Below are positions 31,245 to 40,882 of a stretch of DNA of 64,000 bases, in pieces. Origin of the DNA: an uncultured Armatimonadota bacterium. GTDB lineage: Bacteria > Armatimonadota > Fimbriimonadia > Fimbriimonadales > Fimbriimonadaceae. The number at the start of each line of letters is the position of its first letter. Position 1 is the stretch's first letter. The position numbers and the translations under genes were made by a program. Location: assembly GCA_903833215.1 (NCBI GenBank), contig CAILEM010000054.1:1-64000 (forward strand), given 5' to 3'. The notes under the pieces were generated by a model. It worked only from the letters and a program-made list of their open reading frames with translations, had not been told where the DNA came from and ran no database searches.

Positions 31245-33524
31245 CTACTTCTTCGCCGCCCCGCAAAGAACACCGTACAACGCTGCCGTCGGTGCGATGT
31301 TTTGCCAGACAGTGAATTCGCTTGCCATGGGGCTGCACTGGTTGCTGAACCATCTTTCGGCACCGGGCCAAACGTCAATCTTGGGATAGACCGACTTGTT
31401 CGCCCAGTCGTGGTCCCAGGGACCTGGACCTTGCTCTTGATCCTTGCGCCAAATACCGTACGGCACAATGCCCGGGTTCAGACCTGTCGGTCGATACCAA
31501 GAGTCCATGTGAAAGACATGGAGGGGATTGCGTTGGCCAAGTCCAGTCACCCATGTCATATTCAGCGGATTGGTCCCAAGGAAGTAGTCGGCGGTCGTAA
31601 ACATCACGCTCCGCAGCCTCTCGTCTTTCGTCAGGCCGTAGGCGGCAATGATCGGCTCAATCATGGGAGTTGTCTGTTGGCCAACGAGCATCGGCATACC
31701 GAAAGAGCCACCCCATCGCAGAGCTCGCTTATCGGCTGATGTTACGCCAAGTTCAGCGGTATGCAGAATTGCTGCCCGAAGACGCATTTCCAAGTCCGCC
31801 TTCTTTCGATGCGAGGCAGGTGCCATCAGGTAAGCAGTCGGTCCAAATAGGGTCGCATCCCACAACTCGCTGTTCGCACCGATCGTTTGGGTGTCGTGAT
31901 CTAGCTGAGCTTCATACTCACTCTCTCCGGTGAGAGCAGATAATGCTCCCGCTGCGTAGATCCGTTCTTTGATCAGTTTCGGCTCGTCACCTGCCCGCGT
32001 GTTTACTTTCGCCCAGGCCCAACTCTCAATCGCCTCGCGCCGCCAATCAACGCCTTTTGGGTCTTTGGCGTGGGCAATTTCAAGGCATCGTGCAAGTTGT
32101 GCGGCCGCACCCGCGTACTGGTAAGTCGACAACGGGTCTTCACCACTTACGATCCATGTTCGATCGACGTCCTGCCAAGAACCACGCCCCACATCGGCGG
32201 GACCGGTGTCAGACCCGAAATGATCGCCGCATGCCCGCAGCCCAATCCCGCCTGTTCCCCACTTTTTGTCCATGAGAGCATGGCGAAGGCGATAGCCGTA
32301 GCGTGGAAGCCACGCTGCCTCGTTGAGGATGTCAGGCAGGCCGTTGCTGCTCTCTGGAATATTCAGTTCGTGCGCCGCAAAGTTGGCCGGTGCCACCTGG
32401 TACGCAAGCAGTAACTCCTGCGCAATTTGGATATGCGTGTAATATCCATCCCAATCTCCTGCATCCTGATACCAACCCCACACATCAATCGGTCCTTTGA
32501 AGCCTGCCTTAATCGCAGGCACGTCGTCTGCCGACGCCTCCCAATTCTTCCAATCAATCATCCGTGAGGACGTGTACTGCAGCTTTCCACTGAAACCGGG
32601 GGTGATTTGAGGGTTGTGGGGAGCGGGGCGTTCGAACGTCGTATATGGCTTGGTCAGAGCGATGCCACTACGGTTGTGATAGAGCCCCCGCGTCGCCGTG
32701 CGAAACGCTTCGCGATACACGTCGGAGTCGATGCGAAATGTCGTGGAACATCCCACCCCGTCGACGGCTAACCGGTAGGTTCCCGATTTTTGAAAGGTTG
32801 AAAAATCGCACTCCAGCACGTCGGTGGCCAAGAAACTCCCGTTGGGAGTCTCGTTCACGTGTTGCGTCTCGGCGTTGATTGCGTTGCTTCGAAAAGCAGT
32901 CAAACCCTTGAGTGCAATAGCCCCAGTTTTAGCATCGATCAACTTGAATGGATGACCAATCCGATCGCTGACGTTCATCCCTCCCGCATCGCCTAGCCAA
33001 GCGTATACATATCCCAACTTCTTGGGTGCCGAGGGCGCATAGCCTAAAAGGTTGACATGAACCGCCTCGGAGATTGAGTCCGAGTCGCTGTAAGTAAATC
33101 TTGCCGTCGTTGCCAGGGCACCGGGGGCATCGATCGTCACTGCTTGGCCATTTCGAAGAGGCTTACCTAAGAAAAGGTAGATCCAGTGGTCCTTAACATG
33201 ATCCGGACGGTCGTTCTCAAAGTGCCCATTTGCCCACCGGTCGGCATACCAAGCGAAATCGGTTCCTTTTGACTTCCGCCCGATTCGAACGGGATGGCCC
33301 AAACCGCCAATGGTCCACGTTTCGATGCGGGAAGCTCTGCTCACATCGAGCGGGGCGATAATGACTTTTTCGTCGGTGCGTTTATGACCTATAGTGTGGT
33401 GCTCTACATGGCCCTCGGACAGGTGCACCTCCAAAATATCGCTACGGATTGCACGGACAGAAACAAGGTTCGGTGTTTGGTAACTGATGCCAGTTAGGAG
33501 CAGAAGCGTAGCGACTTGAATCAT
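31245..33524 (-). CDS. Secreted glycoside hydrolase family 9 (endoglucanase-like)
   Basis: This 759-residue protein has signal MIQVATLLLLTGISYQTP. An Ig-like CelD_N domain lies at about 150-260 (AVHVNLLGYAPSAPKKLGYVYAW ... GTYRLAVDGVGCSTTFRI). The (alpha/alpha)6 catalytic domain runs from about 265 to the end: GWYQDAGDWDGYY near 355 supplies the catalytic Asp pair, TADYFLGTNPLNMTWVTGLGQRNPLHVFH near 655 the substrate-binding His segment, and SEFTVWQNIAPTAALYG near 736 the proton-donor Glu. GH9 enzymes cleave beta-1,4-glucans by inversion. The gene lies 70 bases downstream of the sugar operon and may be read with it. Confidence 0.92.
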   Translation of the reverse strand: MIQVATLLLLTGISYQTPNLVSVRAIRSDILEVHLSEGHVEHHTIGHKRTDEKVIIAPLDVSRASRIETWTIGGLGHPVRIGRKSKGTDFAWYADRWANGHFENDRPDHVKDHWIYLFLGKPLRNGQAVTIDAPGALATTARFTYSDSDSISEAVHVNLLGYAPSAPKKLGYVYAWLGDAGGMNVSDRIGHPFKLIDAKTGAIALKGLTAFRSNAINAETQHVNETPNGSFLATDVLECDFSTFQKSGTYRLAVDGVGCSTTFRIDSDVYREAFRTATRGLYHNRSGIALTKPYTTFERPAPHNPQITPGFSGKLQYTSSRMIDWKNWEASADDVPAIKAGFKGPIDVWGWYQDAGDWDGYYTHIQIAQELLLAYQVAPANFAAHELNIPESSNGLPDILNEAAWLPRYGYRLRHALMDKKWGTGGIGLRACGDHFGSDTGPADVGRGSWQDVDRTWIVSGEDPLSTYQYAGAAAQLARCLEIAHAKDPKGVDWRREAIESWAWAKVNTRAGDEPKLIKERIYAAGALSALTGESEYEAQLDHDTQTIGANSELWDATLFGPTAYLMAPASHRKKADLEMRLRAAILHTAELGVTSADKRALRWGGSFGMPMLVGQQTTPMIEPIIAAYGLTKDERLRSVMFTTADYFLGTNPLNMTWVTGLGQRNPLHVFHMDSWYRPTGLNPGIVPYGIWRKDQEQGPGPWDHDWANKSVYPKIDVWPGAERWFSNQCSPMASEFTVWQNIAPTAALYGVLCGAAKK

Positions 33525-33594
33525 TTTTGGTTTCCTAGGATTCGAGGCAAAAGAATGCTATTCGGTGGTGTTTTTTGGCGCTCAGAGCTCCTCC

Positions 33595-34353
33595 TTACCG
33601 TGCGGGCAGGCGGCCGACCTCCATAAACTCTCCCTTGATTCGCTGGCTGGCGATTAGGATGTCCTCGGGAATATCTACATGGTCGATGAAATTTCTCCCG
33701 TTCGGGCCATAGCCTTCAGCGTCGTCGCGCAGGCGATCGATTTCACCTACGACGAGAGAGATGAATCGGGAAAGGCTCCACATCGGGTCAGCTTCTACAT
33801 TCCATTGCAGCGCCGACCCCAATTCTGGAATGAACGGCGCAAAGCTGATGAGTCGTGTACCGGGGGCATTTCGCCAGGCGCGTTCGAATGTGGCGTGGGT
33901 CCTGCGTTGCATTGTCGGGTCTTGGATGATGACGAGGGAGTTAACTCCTCCTAGTTCATCCAATGTCCGTCTTGACTCCTCCGCGTTCTCGCCGCAGTTG
34001 CGAGAGCGAGTTTCCATCAGAACGACACTGGACGGAACGCCTAAGACTTTCACCAGAAGATCGCGCATCATCTCGCTTTCGGAGCGACCTTCCGTTGCAA
34101 TTCCGGACCACTGAGGGTTGGCGGAAATATGAGATCTAAGGTCTTCGGTGGAATGCCCGATCCCACCTGACACGAGAATCTTTGGTGCGATGCCATCGCA
34201 CCAAGCCTGAGCAGCAACACGGACGGAAGCAATGAGGCTACTTCCAACAAGAACGATCGCATCAACCGGCGACCCCAAGGCTTGCAGATCGAGCCGCGAG
34301 ATATCACGGCGCGCCAACCAATTTGATACCCGATTCAGGTCGTTATGGATCAA
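33595..34353 (-). CDS. YdcF/SanA-type DUF218 protein
   Basis: This 252-residue protein has the DUF218 layout: DAIVLVGSSLIASVRVAAQAW near residue 28, KILVSGGIGHSTEDLRSH near 60, VLMETRSRNCGENAEESRRTLDELG near 115, and LVIIQDPTMQRRTHATFER near 140. The core residues (VSGGxG, E.xS.nT-like, MxRa) are of the YdcF type. It has no membrane anchor, unlike SanA/ElyC, so it is likely cytoplasmic. Its role is unclear; the ATG overlaps the isomerase stop by 4 bases, placing it in the sugar operon. Confidence 0.85.
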   Translation of the reverse strand: MIHNDLNRVSNWLARRDISRLDLQALGSPVDAIVLVGSSLIASVRVAAQAWCDGIAPKILVSGGIGHSTEDLRSHISANPQWSGIATEGRSESEMMRDLLVKVLGVPSSVVLMETRSRNCGENAEESRRTLDELGGVNSLVIIQDPTMQRRTHATFERAWRNAPGTRLISFAPFIPELGSALQWNVEADPMWSLSRFISLVVGEIDRLRDDAEGYGPNGRNFIDHVDIPEDILIASQRIKGEFMEVGRLPAR

Positions 34354-35264
34354 TGGAGGTATGGCTTTAGCACGTCACGAGCGATGAGGAAGCCACGTTT
34401 GACTTTCTCCTCGGTTCCTTCGAATGCCCGGTCTTCATGCTCGACACTCAAAACGTAGTCGTAGCCGACTTCATAGAGGGTCGAAATAAAGGCTCGCCAA
34501 TCTACTTCACCGAGGCCTGGCAGTCTTGGAATTTGCCATCCCATTCCTGCCGATAGAACACCGTTACGATGCAGACCATCTCGATCAATTTGGAGATCCT
34601 TTGCATGCACGTGAAAGATGCGATCCCGAAATTCTCGTACGACGCGAGGTGCATCGATGAACTGCCAAATCAAGTGGGAAGGATCGAGGTTCAGGCCGAA
34701 ATTCTCGTCGGGGATGATATCAAACATCCTTTCCCAAGCAACCGGGTTGATGGCGAGGTTCTCGCCACCGGGCCACTCGTCGTAAGAAAACAGCATCGGG
34801 CAGTTCTCAATTGCGATTTTGACCCCATGGTCTGCGGCAAATTTAACGATGGGAGACCAGTGAGCCCCAAACGTCTCGAAATTCTGATCGAAGTTCCTTG
34901 TCTTGTCTCGCCCTGAGAAGGTGCCCACAATCGGCACCCCTAGTTGAGCTGCCGCCACGATCACTTTTCGCAAGTGGTTTTGAACCATCTCGCGGTGGAG
35001 GGGATCTGGGTGGAGGGGATTTGGATAGTACGCAAGCGAAGATATTTCTACTTTCGAGTCGGCAAGGATGCCACGAATTTCGTCCGCCCGTCCTGGTGAA
35101 AGAGTATCGACGTCGATATGAGTCACACCCGAATAGCGCCTCTCTGCCTTTCCAACTGGCCAACACGCTGGCTCAATCATTTCGTATCCATTCGCCGCAG
35201 ACCATTGGACCAAAGCTTCCAAGGACAGTTGCGGCAACGCTGCACTCATCAATCCAAGTTTCAT
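34350..35264 (-). CDS. Sugar phosphate isomerase/epimerase (xylose isomerase-like TIM barrel)
   Basis: This 304-residue AP_endonuc_2-type barrel contains [48 protein letters not shown] (metal-binding Glu), [17 protein letters not shown] (metal-binding Asp/His), [13 protein letters not shown] (His) and VLSVEHED (Glu). This complete metal-ligand set is typical of IolE/IolI/YcjR-like proteins that isomerise or dehydrate oxidised sugars or inositols. It overlaps the dehydrogenase gene upstream by 4 bases and acts presumably on that enzyme's product. Confidence 0.9.
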   Translation of the reverse strand: MKLGLMSAALPQLSLEALVQWSAANGYEMIEPACWPVGKAERRYSGVTHIDVDTLSPGRADEIRGILADSKVEISSLAYYPNPLHPDPLHREMVQNHLRKVIVAAAQLGVPIVGTFSGRDKTRNFDQNFETFGAHWSPIVKFAADHGVKIAIENCPMLFSYDEWPGGENLAINPVAWERMFDIIPDENFGLNLDPSHLIWQFIDAPRVVREFRDRIFHVHAKDLQIDRDGLHRNGVLSAGMGWQIPRLPGLGEVDWRAFISTLYEVGYDYVLSVEHEDRAFEGTEEKVKRGFLIARDVLKPYLH

Positions 35265-36421
35265 TGTTCATTCACCTCGTTGTATGGAATCGCAACCCAA
35301 CGGTCAGACTTCGCGCTTTCGAAGATTGCCTCTCCGAGCACCACCTCCGTGTGACCGTCCTCAAAATTCGGATAGCGCCGCGTAGCATTTGGATCGATAA
35401 TCGCGGCATACACATCTCGATAGAGCTGTTTGAATGTATCTGGGAATCCTTCGGCATGTCCCCCAGGGTAAGAAGCAATTCGGGCTGCATGCGGATCCAT
35501 CAGGCCGGGATCTTTGATCAGGCATTCATTGGGTTGATATCTATGACCAATCCATAGTTCGTTGGGACGCTCCGAATCCCAAGCGAGCGATTGAGAGGCG
35601 CCGTTGATTTCGCACTCAAGTCGGTTTTTTCTACCTGCACTCACTTGAGACACCGTTAGCGATCCGCGTGCACCACCGGCAAACCGTAGGAGGATCGAGG
35701 CAAAGTCCTCCGTCGCAATTTGCACGTTGGTCGTTTCAACGGCAGAAGAGCCTCCGGTAAAAGTCTCAACGGAGCCTGACGGCTTTTGTCGAATCGGATG
35801 AACGGTTTGAAAGTCCGCCATGACCGCTTCCACCCGAAGTCCCGTTATAAATGAAATGGTGTCGAGCCAGTGGGAACCAATGTCCGCGACAGCACGCATC
35901 GGCCCACTGTATTCCGTTTCAAGGCGCCAATTCCAGTCCGTGGGAAGCAGGAGCCAATCTTGTAGATAGCTGCCATGAACTGCAGTGAGAGAACCTACCG
36001 ATCCATTCTGCACACGCGCCCGTGCCTCATGAACCAAAGGATAGTAACGGACATTGAAGTTGATGGCGGCGACGAGTCCGGTCGAATCAGCCAATCCGAC
36101 AAGTTTTCTTGTCTCTTCCGAGTTCATCGCCAGAGGTTTTTCGCAGACGACATGCTTACCTGCCTGGAGCGCTGCGTTCGTCTGAGGATAGTGCAGGAAG
36201 TTAGGTGACGTGATGTGAACGATGTCAATGCTATCGTCGGCCAGAAGCTCTTCAAAATCACGATAAATACGCTCCACACCGAGAAGCTGGGCCTTCTTTT
36301 CCGCGCGATCTTGAGAAGACCCCACGATGCCACCGACCTGAACGCCTATTCGTCGCAGCGCTTCAATGTGAACTGGGCCGATGAACCCAGTTCCCACAAC
36401 AGCAGCACGTACGACCGACAT
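35261..36421 (-). CDS. Gfo/Idh/MocA-family NAD(P)-dependent dehydrogenase
   Basis: This 386-residue protein has an N-terminal Rossmann fold with [22 protein letters not shown] near residue 8, [32 protein letters not shown] with the catalytic-type Lys of EKPLA near 94, then the C-terminal alpha/beta domain with [13 protein letters not shown] near 183 (conserved His/Asp) and [18 protein letters not shown] near 330, typical of inositol- and 1,5-anhydro-sugar-type enzymes of the family. It oxidises a sugar or cyclitol; substrate unknown. Its ATG overlaps the deoC stop by 1 base. Confidence 0.92.
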   Translation of the reverse strand: MSVVRAAVVGTGFIGPVHIEALRRIGVQVGGIVGSSQDRAEKKAQLLGVERIYRDFEELLADDSIDIVHITSPNFLHYPQTNAALQAGKHVVCEKPLAMNSEETRKLVGLADSTGLVAAINFNVRYYPLVHEARARVQNGSVGSLTAVHGSYLQDWLLLPTDWNWRLETEYSGPMRAVADIGSHWLDTISFITGLRVEAVMADFQTVHPIRQKPSGSVETFTGGSSAVETTNVQIATEDFASILLRFAGGARGSLTVSQVSAGRKNRLECEINGASQSLAWDSERPNELWIGHRYQPNECLIKDPGLMDPHAARIASYPGGHAEGFPDTFKQLYRDVYAAIIDPNATRRYPNFEDGHTEVVLGEAIFESAKSDRWVAIPYNEVNEQ

Positions 36422-37158
36422 CAGTAGCCGCTTTCCTTGCCTGCGCTACTTGGGACAGCATCTATATTGTCAAAGGCATCAAGCATTGCTGCCGTTGCCG
36501 TGGCGCCCACCCTTGTGGCCCCTGCGCCGATTACCTCCAGGAGGGCTTCGAGCGTACGAATGCCATGGGCTGCCTTGACTTGGATGGAAGGTCCAACTGT
36601 GGCCCTCATAAGAAGTAGATCATCTATCGTGGCGCCGGTCGGTGCAAATCCCGTGGAGGTCTTCACAAAGTTTCCACCGGCGGATTCGACAGCCTTGTAT
36701 GCGGCAACCTTCTGGTCATGATCCAGGTAGGCGTTTTCGAGGATGACCTTTACGAGTGCACCGTTCGCAGCTAAGACGACCTGGCGAATCTCGTCTTGAA
36801 CGTAGTCGATATCCCCCGACCGAAGTTTGCCTATATTGATCACCATATCGATTTCGGTTGCCCCGTTCGCAACCGCTTCGGTCGTTTCAAATACTTTCGT
36901 CGCGGTGGTTGAGCTTCCATGAGGAAAGCTAACGACAGTTCCCACCGCAACATCTGTATCGACCAAAAGGGTTCTGGCGAGAGACACGTGATACGGCTTC
37001 ACACAAACGGAGGCGACACCGTATCGTTTGGCGAGTTCGCACCCTTTGACGACATCTTCATCCGTTAGCTGCGGTTGCAACAGGGAGTGATCGATCGTCT
37101 TGGCTAGTTGAGCCTTTGTAATCGTCTTTGGATCGAGTCGAAATGGTTGAGAAGACAT
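36421..37158 (-). CDS. deoC: Deoxyribose-phosphate aldolase
   Basis: This 245-residue class I aldolase cleaves 2-deoxyribose 5-phosphate into glyceraldehyde 3-phosphate and acetaldehyde. The Schiff-base lysine is Lys166 in [13 protein letters not shown], and the relay residues are Asp104 ([11 protein letters not shown]) and Lys195 ([11 protein letters not shown]). All are intact. It starts 9 bases after the GntR gene stop and is coupled to the dehydrogenase gene. In this operon it may act on a ketogenic or deoxy-sugar derivative instead of purely nucleoside-derived sugar; that is inference. Confidence 0.94.
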   Translation of the reverse strand: MSSQPFRLDPKTITKAQLAKTIDHSLLQPQLTDEDVVKGCELAKRYGVASVCVKPYHVSLARTLLVDTDVAVGTVVSFPHGSSTTATKVFETTEAVANGATEIDMVINIGKLRSGDIDYVQDEIRQVVLAANGALVKVILENAYLDHDQKVAAYKAVESAGGNFVKTSTGFAPTGATIDDLLLMRATVGPSIQVKAAHGIRTLEALLEVIGAGATRVGATATAAMLDAFDNIDAVPSSAGKESGY

Positions 37159-37167
37159 AGTTCACCT

Positions 37168-37959
37168 TTAGTCGGGGTCAGATTCGGATCGAACTCTCAA
37201 TCCGGTGGATTCGGCAAGAAGCACACTGTACGAGCACAACTCTGGTCGTACGAAACGCATTGTTCGTTCTAGCGGAACGCGGTGACGAGTAACGCTGATT
37301 CGCGTACTTGCCAATAACGCCGCCGCGATTGGCACATCTAGTTGTCGCGCCAGCTTTCGATCGGCATTGATTGCAAAAATGGACTCCTCGCCGAACTCCG
37401 GATGTAACCGATAGCGGTCGCGCATAAGTGCGTACAAAGACCCTGTCAGTATCTCTTTATCCAGGTCTGCAAACAGCTTTACGTCCAAGTAAGCCGTTTC
37501 AACTATCGCCGGGATCTCATCTATGTTTCGAATTCGTTCCAGAGCCCAAACTTCGCCACCCTTCCTAATTTGAAGCGCGGCACTCGTCGCTACGTCGGCA
37601 GCTTCTCGATCGAGACGAACGACCATAGTGGATGCCCTACGCCCCTTACTCGTTACTGCCTCCGTGAACCCTTGGACTCGGTTTAGCCCTGTTGCAACGT
37701 GTGGCTTCGCGGTAAAGGTGCCATGTCCCCGCTTTGAGACAAGAACTCCATCGCCAGATAATAGGTTCATCGCTTTGCGAACTGTCTCGCGACTCACACT
37801 GGCGAGGGCCGCGCACTCGGTTTCACTTGGTAACATCGTGCCAGCCGGGAGGGAAGCCGCCGCATCGTGAATCCTCTTCTTCAGACGCACGTACCGTGGT
37901 TGAGTTGGGGACTCATCCTCAAGATTGAGGAGCTCTGGCCAGTTCACGTCAATCGACAT
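37168..37959 (-). CDS. GntR-family (HutC-type) transcriptional regulator
   Basis: This 263-residue regulator has a winged helix at about 18-88 (LKKRIHDAAASLPAGTMLPSETECAALASVSRETVRKAMNLLSGDGVLVSKRGHGTF) and a UTRA ligand-binding domain (RVQGFTEAVTSKGRRASTMVV, WALERIRNIDEIPAIVETAYL, ESIFAINADRKLARQLDVP). I chose ATG 37959 (MSIDVNWPEL); a frame open to 38040 would run over the likely operator. It heads the operon deoC - dehydrogenase - isomerase - ydcF and is presumably autoregulated through the palindrome just upstream. Confidence 0.9.
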   Translation of the reverse strand: MSIDVNWPELLNLEDESPTQPRYVRLKKRIHDAAASLPAGTMLPSETECAALASVSRETVRKAMNLLSGDGVLVSKRGHGTFTAKPHVATGLNRVQGFTEAVTSKGRRASTMVVRLDREAADVATSAALQIRKGGEVWALERIRNIDEIPAIVETAYLDVKLFADLDKEILTGSLYALMRDRYRLHPEFGEESIFAINADRKLARQLDVPIAAALLASTRISVTRHRVPLERTMRFVRPELCSYSVLLAESTGLRVRSESDPD

Positions 37960-37967
37960 CAGATGTA

Positions 37968-38001
37968 TGGACAATATAGAATATATCTTCACATTTGTCC
38001 A
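37968..38001. promoter_or_regulatory. Candidate GntR operator / promoter region
   Basis: TGGACAA (37968-37974) and TTGTCCA (37995-38001) are perfect inverted half-sites separated by 20 AT-rich bases, immediately upstream of the GntR ATG. A second motif TGTCCAGACA overlaps the outer half-site. HutC-type GntR proteins bind such two-fold sites; the spacing here is wider than usual, so it could be two operators or a looped site. Confidence 0.45.
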
Positions 38002-38082
38002 GACATTTAAATCAACTCGTTTCTGGCCCAAATGCGACAATTTGTGACGTGATAAGGATTTCGGCCTAGTGGCCTGCGGATC

Positions 38083-38112
38083 TTAACCTAGAATCACCAT
38101 TCTGCTTATAAT
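38083..38112 (+). promoter_or_regulatory. Promoter of the first Ig-PQQ gene, short leader
   Basis: TTAACC (38083-38088) and a perfect TATAAT (38107-38112) are 18 bases apart. The ATG follows only 12 bases after the -10 box, so the transcript should have a leader of about 5 bases and no ribosome site. The paralog at 40883 has CATAAT at the same 12-base distance. Confidence 0.6.
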
Positions 38113-38124
38113 CACTCATCTTCT

Positions 38125-40638
38125 ATGGTGAACAACAAACTGATTCGAATTTGCTTGGTCTGTCTGACACTGCTGTTAGGCACGCTGAGCTTTGGCCAAT
38201 CTCTCTCCTCGGTAACGCTTAATCCAAGTACGGTGACGGCGGGAACTCCTTCAACAGCAACAGTGAATCTCACGGCTCCTGCAGCCAGTGACGTGACGGT
38301 CTTTCTCTCGAGTGCCATCAGTCAATTCACTGTCCCCGCGAGCGTGACGGTTCCCTCAGGATCTACTTCTGCCACTTTTTCGGTTGCAACGGCACCAGGC
38401 GGAACCTACTCGGGAAGCGTCTACGCTACTGTCCCACATTCATCGGCGAGTGCAATCTTAAATGTCGTCGAAGAATCACTGGTGAGCGTGACTGTCACCC
38501 CCAATCCAGTTACAGCTGGCACAACCGCGACAGGGACAGTCACGCTCGGAACAGCGCCCACTGGAAACTTTTCGGTCAGCCTGGCCAGTTCAATAAGCCA
38601 ATTGACGGTCCCGGCAACCGTGACGGTTGCGGCTGGATCGACAACTGGAACGTTTTCCGTTCAAACGGCACCTGGCGGCACCTACTCCGGCAGCGTCTAT
38701 GCGAACATTGCGCATGTTGGTGTAAGCACTGTTGTGAACGTCACCCAGGAATCGCTGGTAAGCCTATCGTTTGCTCCGAGCACCGTTACAGCAGGTACAA
38801 GCACGATCGGCACAGTCACACTTGGTTCGGCGCCGACTGCTGATTTTACGGTTAGCCTCGCAAGTTCAATCAGCCAGATCACCGTTCCAGCAACGGTCGT
38901 CGTCCCCTCTGGTTCGACGACGGGAACGTTCACTGTCTCAACCGCAGGTGGCGGAACTTACTCTGGGAGCGTCTATGCCTCGATCCCTCATGTTGGCATT
39001 AGCGCAGTATTGAATGTTCAGCTTGACCCACTCGTAAGTCTGACGTTATCACCCTCTACCGTAACGGCCAGCGGCACTTCAACCGGAACAGTCACCCTAT
39101 CGGCTCCAACAACCGGCGACTTCACTGTCAACCTGTCCACTTCCATCAGCCAGTTAACTGTCCCTGCAACGGTGGTTGTCCCGGCTGGATCCAACACGGG
39201 AACTTTCACCGTGTCAACTGCACCTGGGGGAACATACTCCGGTAGCGTGTACGCCAGAATCCCTCACCAGAGTGTGAGCGCTGTTCTGAGTGTTGTCGAA
39301 GAATCTCTGGCAAGTCTCACCCTTTCACCAAGCACCGTGACGGCAGGTGGGTCCACAATCGCATTCGTGACTCTGGGTACAGCACCCACGAGTGATTTCA
39401 CCATCAACCTTTCTAGTTCACTCAGTCGCATCACGGTGCCTTCAACCGTAACGGTTTATGCGGGCACCAAGACTGCAGCATTCCCTGTGCAAACGTCTGG
39501 CGTCGGCCCATACTCGGGCAGCATCTATGCCAATATCCCTCACCACGGGATAAGCGCTGTTTTGACGACAACTGCAGGCGGAGCTGGATCCTGGTCGACG
39601 TTCGGAGGCAACAACCGGCGTACTGGCCTTGCGACAGCGGGCGGAGCCACCGGCACAATCAAGCTGACCAATCATTTCGGAGACAACTTCGGCAATTCCG
39701 CTGTCTTTGACGCGGCCGGAAATGTAGTAATTGCTAGTGGAAACGGAAATATCTATTCGTTAGACAACGTCTATGGTAAGCCAAGTTGGTTCAGCCATAA
39801 GTTCGACTATTTCCAAGGTTCTGCTGCGATTGACCAGCGCGGAAATGTAATCGCTTGCGGCGGATCCGGACTCGTCTATTCCCTCAACGGAGCCAACGGT
39901 CATGACAACTGGTTTGTATCGCCAGGTGACAATTTCCAAGGATCTCCTGCCGTCGACAAGAACGGCAACATCGTTGTCGCGGGCGAAAGCGGAAACATCT
40001 TCCTGCTAAGCAAAGTTGACGGACATACCATGTGGTTTGCTTCTGCGGCGTTCGAAAACTTCTATGGCTCGCCAGCAATCGACACCAACGGCAACATCGT
40101 ACTGCTTGGTGCCAACGGTTACGTGTATTCCTACAACGGCGGGACTGGCCACCTCAACTGGAGAAACAACATTCACCAGTACCTTGGTGGATCCGTTGCG
40201 ATTGATCCGACGAACAATATCATCGTCTGCGACCAAGGCGGCGATGTCCTTTCCATCAATGGTGCCAGTGGAATTATCAACTGGCAAGTCTCTCCTGGCG
40301 ATATCTTCCTAGGGTCACCTGCCATCGATGCAAGTGGAAACGTGATCGTTGTCGGCATTGGTGGCAATATCTATTCGCTGAGTGGCGTTAACGGAAGCAC
40401 AATCTGGTCAGTGTCGAAGAGCACGAGTTTCGTGACTTCTGCCGCTATCGACTCTCTTGGTAATGTGATTGCCTGCGGTAAGAGCGGCATCCTCTACTCC
40501 CTCAATGGTTCCACTGGAGCGACAAACTGGTCGCTGCCGATTAGCGACACCCTGCAAGGGGTGGCTTCTCCATCGATCGACGCCCTCGGCCACATTTACA
40601 TCCTCGGAGCCAATGGCTTCGTGTTCTTCATTCAGTAG
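38125..40638 (+). CDS. Secreted Ig-like repeat / PQQ-propeller protein, copy 1
   Basis: This 837-residue protein has signal peptide MVNNKLIRICLVCLTLLLGTLSFGQ. Residues about 26-458 form five Ig-like repeats of about 85 residues: LSPSTVTAGTSTGTVTLGSAPTxDFTVSLASSISQITVPATV, then VPAGSTTGTFTVSTAPGGTYSGSVYASIPHxGVSAVLNV. Residues about 460-837 form a PQQ-like propeller with about eight units of the form AIDxxGNVIxCGxxGxVYSLNGxxGxxNW. It is probably a surface-exposed binding protein. It has a close neighbour paralog with the same architecture and nearly the same length, and a strong terminator follows. Confidence 0.88.
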   Translation: MVNNKLIRICLVCLTLLLGTLSFGQSLSSVTLNPSTVTAGTPSTATVNLTAPAASDVTVFLSSAISQFTVPASVTVPSGSTSATFSVATAPGGTYSGSVYATVPHSSASAILNVVEESLVSVTVTPNPVTAGTTATGTVTLGTAPTGNFSVSLASSISQLTVPATVTVAAGSTTGTFSVQTAPGGTYSGSVYANIAHVGVSTVVNVTQESLVSLSFAPSTVTAGTSTIGTVTLGSAPTADFTVSLASSISQITVPATVVVPSGSTTGTFTVSTAGGGTYSGSVYASIPHVGISAVLNVQLDPLVSLTLSPSTVTASGTSTGTVTLSAPTTGDFTVNLSTSISQLTVPATVVVPAGSNTGTFTVSTAPGGTYSGSVYARIPHQSVSAVLSVVEESLASLTLSPSTVTAGGSTIAFVTLGTAPTSDFTINLSSSLSRITVPSTVTVYAGTKTAAFPVQTSGVGPYSGSIYANIPHHGISAVLTTTAGGAGSWSTFGGNNRRTGLATAGGATGTIKLTNHFGDNFGNSAVFDAAGNVVIASGNGNIYSLDNVYGKPSWFSHKFDYFQGSAAIDQRGNVIACGGSGLVYSLNGANGHDNWFVSPGDNFQGSPAVDKNGNIVVAGESGNIFLLSKVDGHTMWFASAAFENFYGSPAIDTNGNIVLLGANGYVYSYNGGTGHLNWRNNIHQYLGGSVAIDPTNNIIVCDQGGDVLSINGASGIINWQVSPGDIFLGSPAIDASGNVIVVGIGGNIYSLSGVNGSTIWSVSKSTSFVTSAAIDSLGNVIACGKSGILYSLNGSTGATNWSLPISDTLQGVASPSIDALGHIYILGANGFVFFIQ

Positions 40639-40664
40639 CGTTCGGATCTAACCGAAACAAGATC

Positions 40665-40704
40665 CCAAGAGGGCTCAGACTGTTCGCAGTCTGGGCCCTC
40701 TTGG
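40665..40704 (+). terminator. UUCG-loop terminator after Ig-PQQ copy 1
   Basis: An 18-bp stem (40665-40682 with 40687-40704, one G-T pair) closes the exceptionally stable tetraloop TTCG. It lies 27 bases after the stop codon. Confidence 0.88.
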
Positions 40705-40882
40705 CATTCCCAACTCGTAAAACCGGACGGTAGGAGCCAACGCAGATAGCTAATGACACGATCGCTTTATCAATAACATGCGATCTGAATCGGTACATAT
40801 TGTCAACAAATCCGCGTTTAATTGCTTTTTTATATATTCTTGCGCATGTTGTCATATTTTTGGCCATAATGCCTCACCTTCT

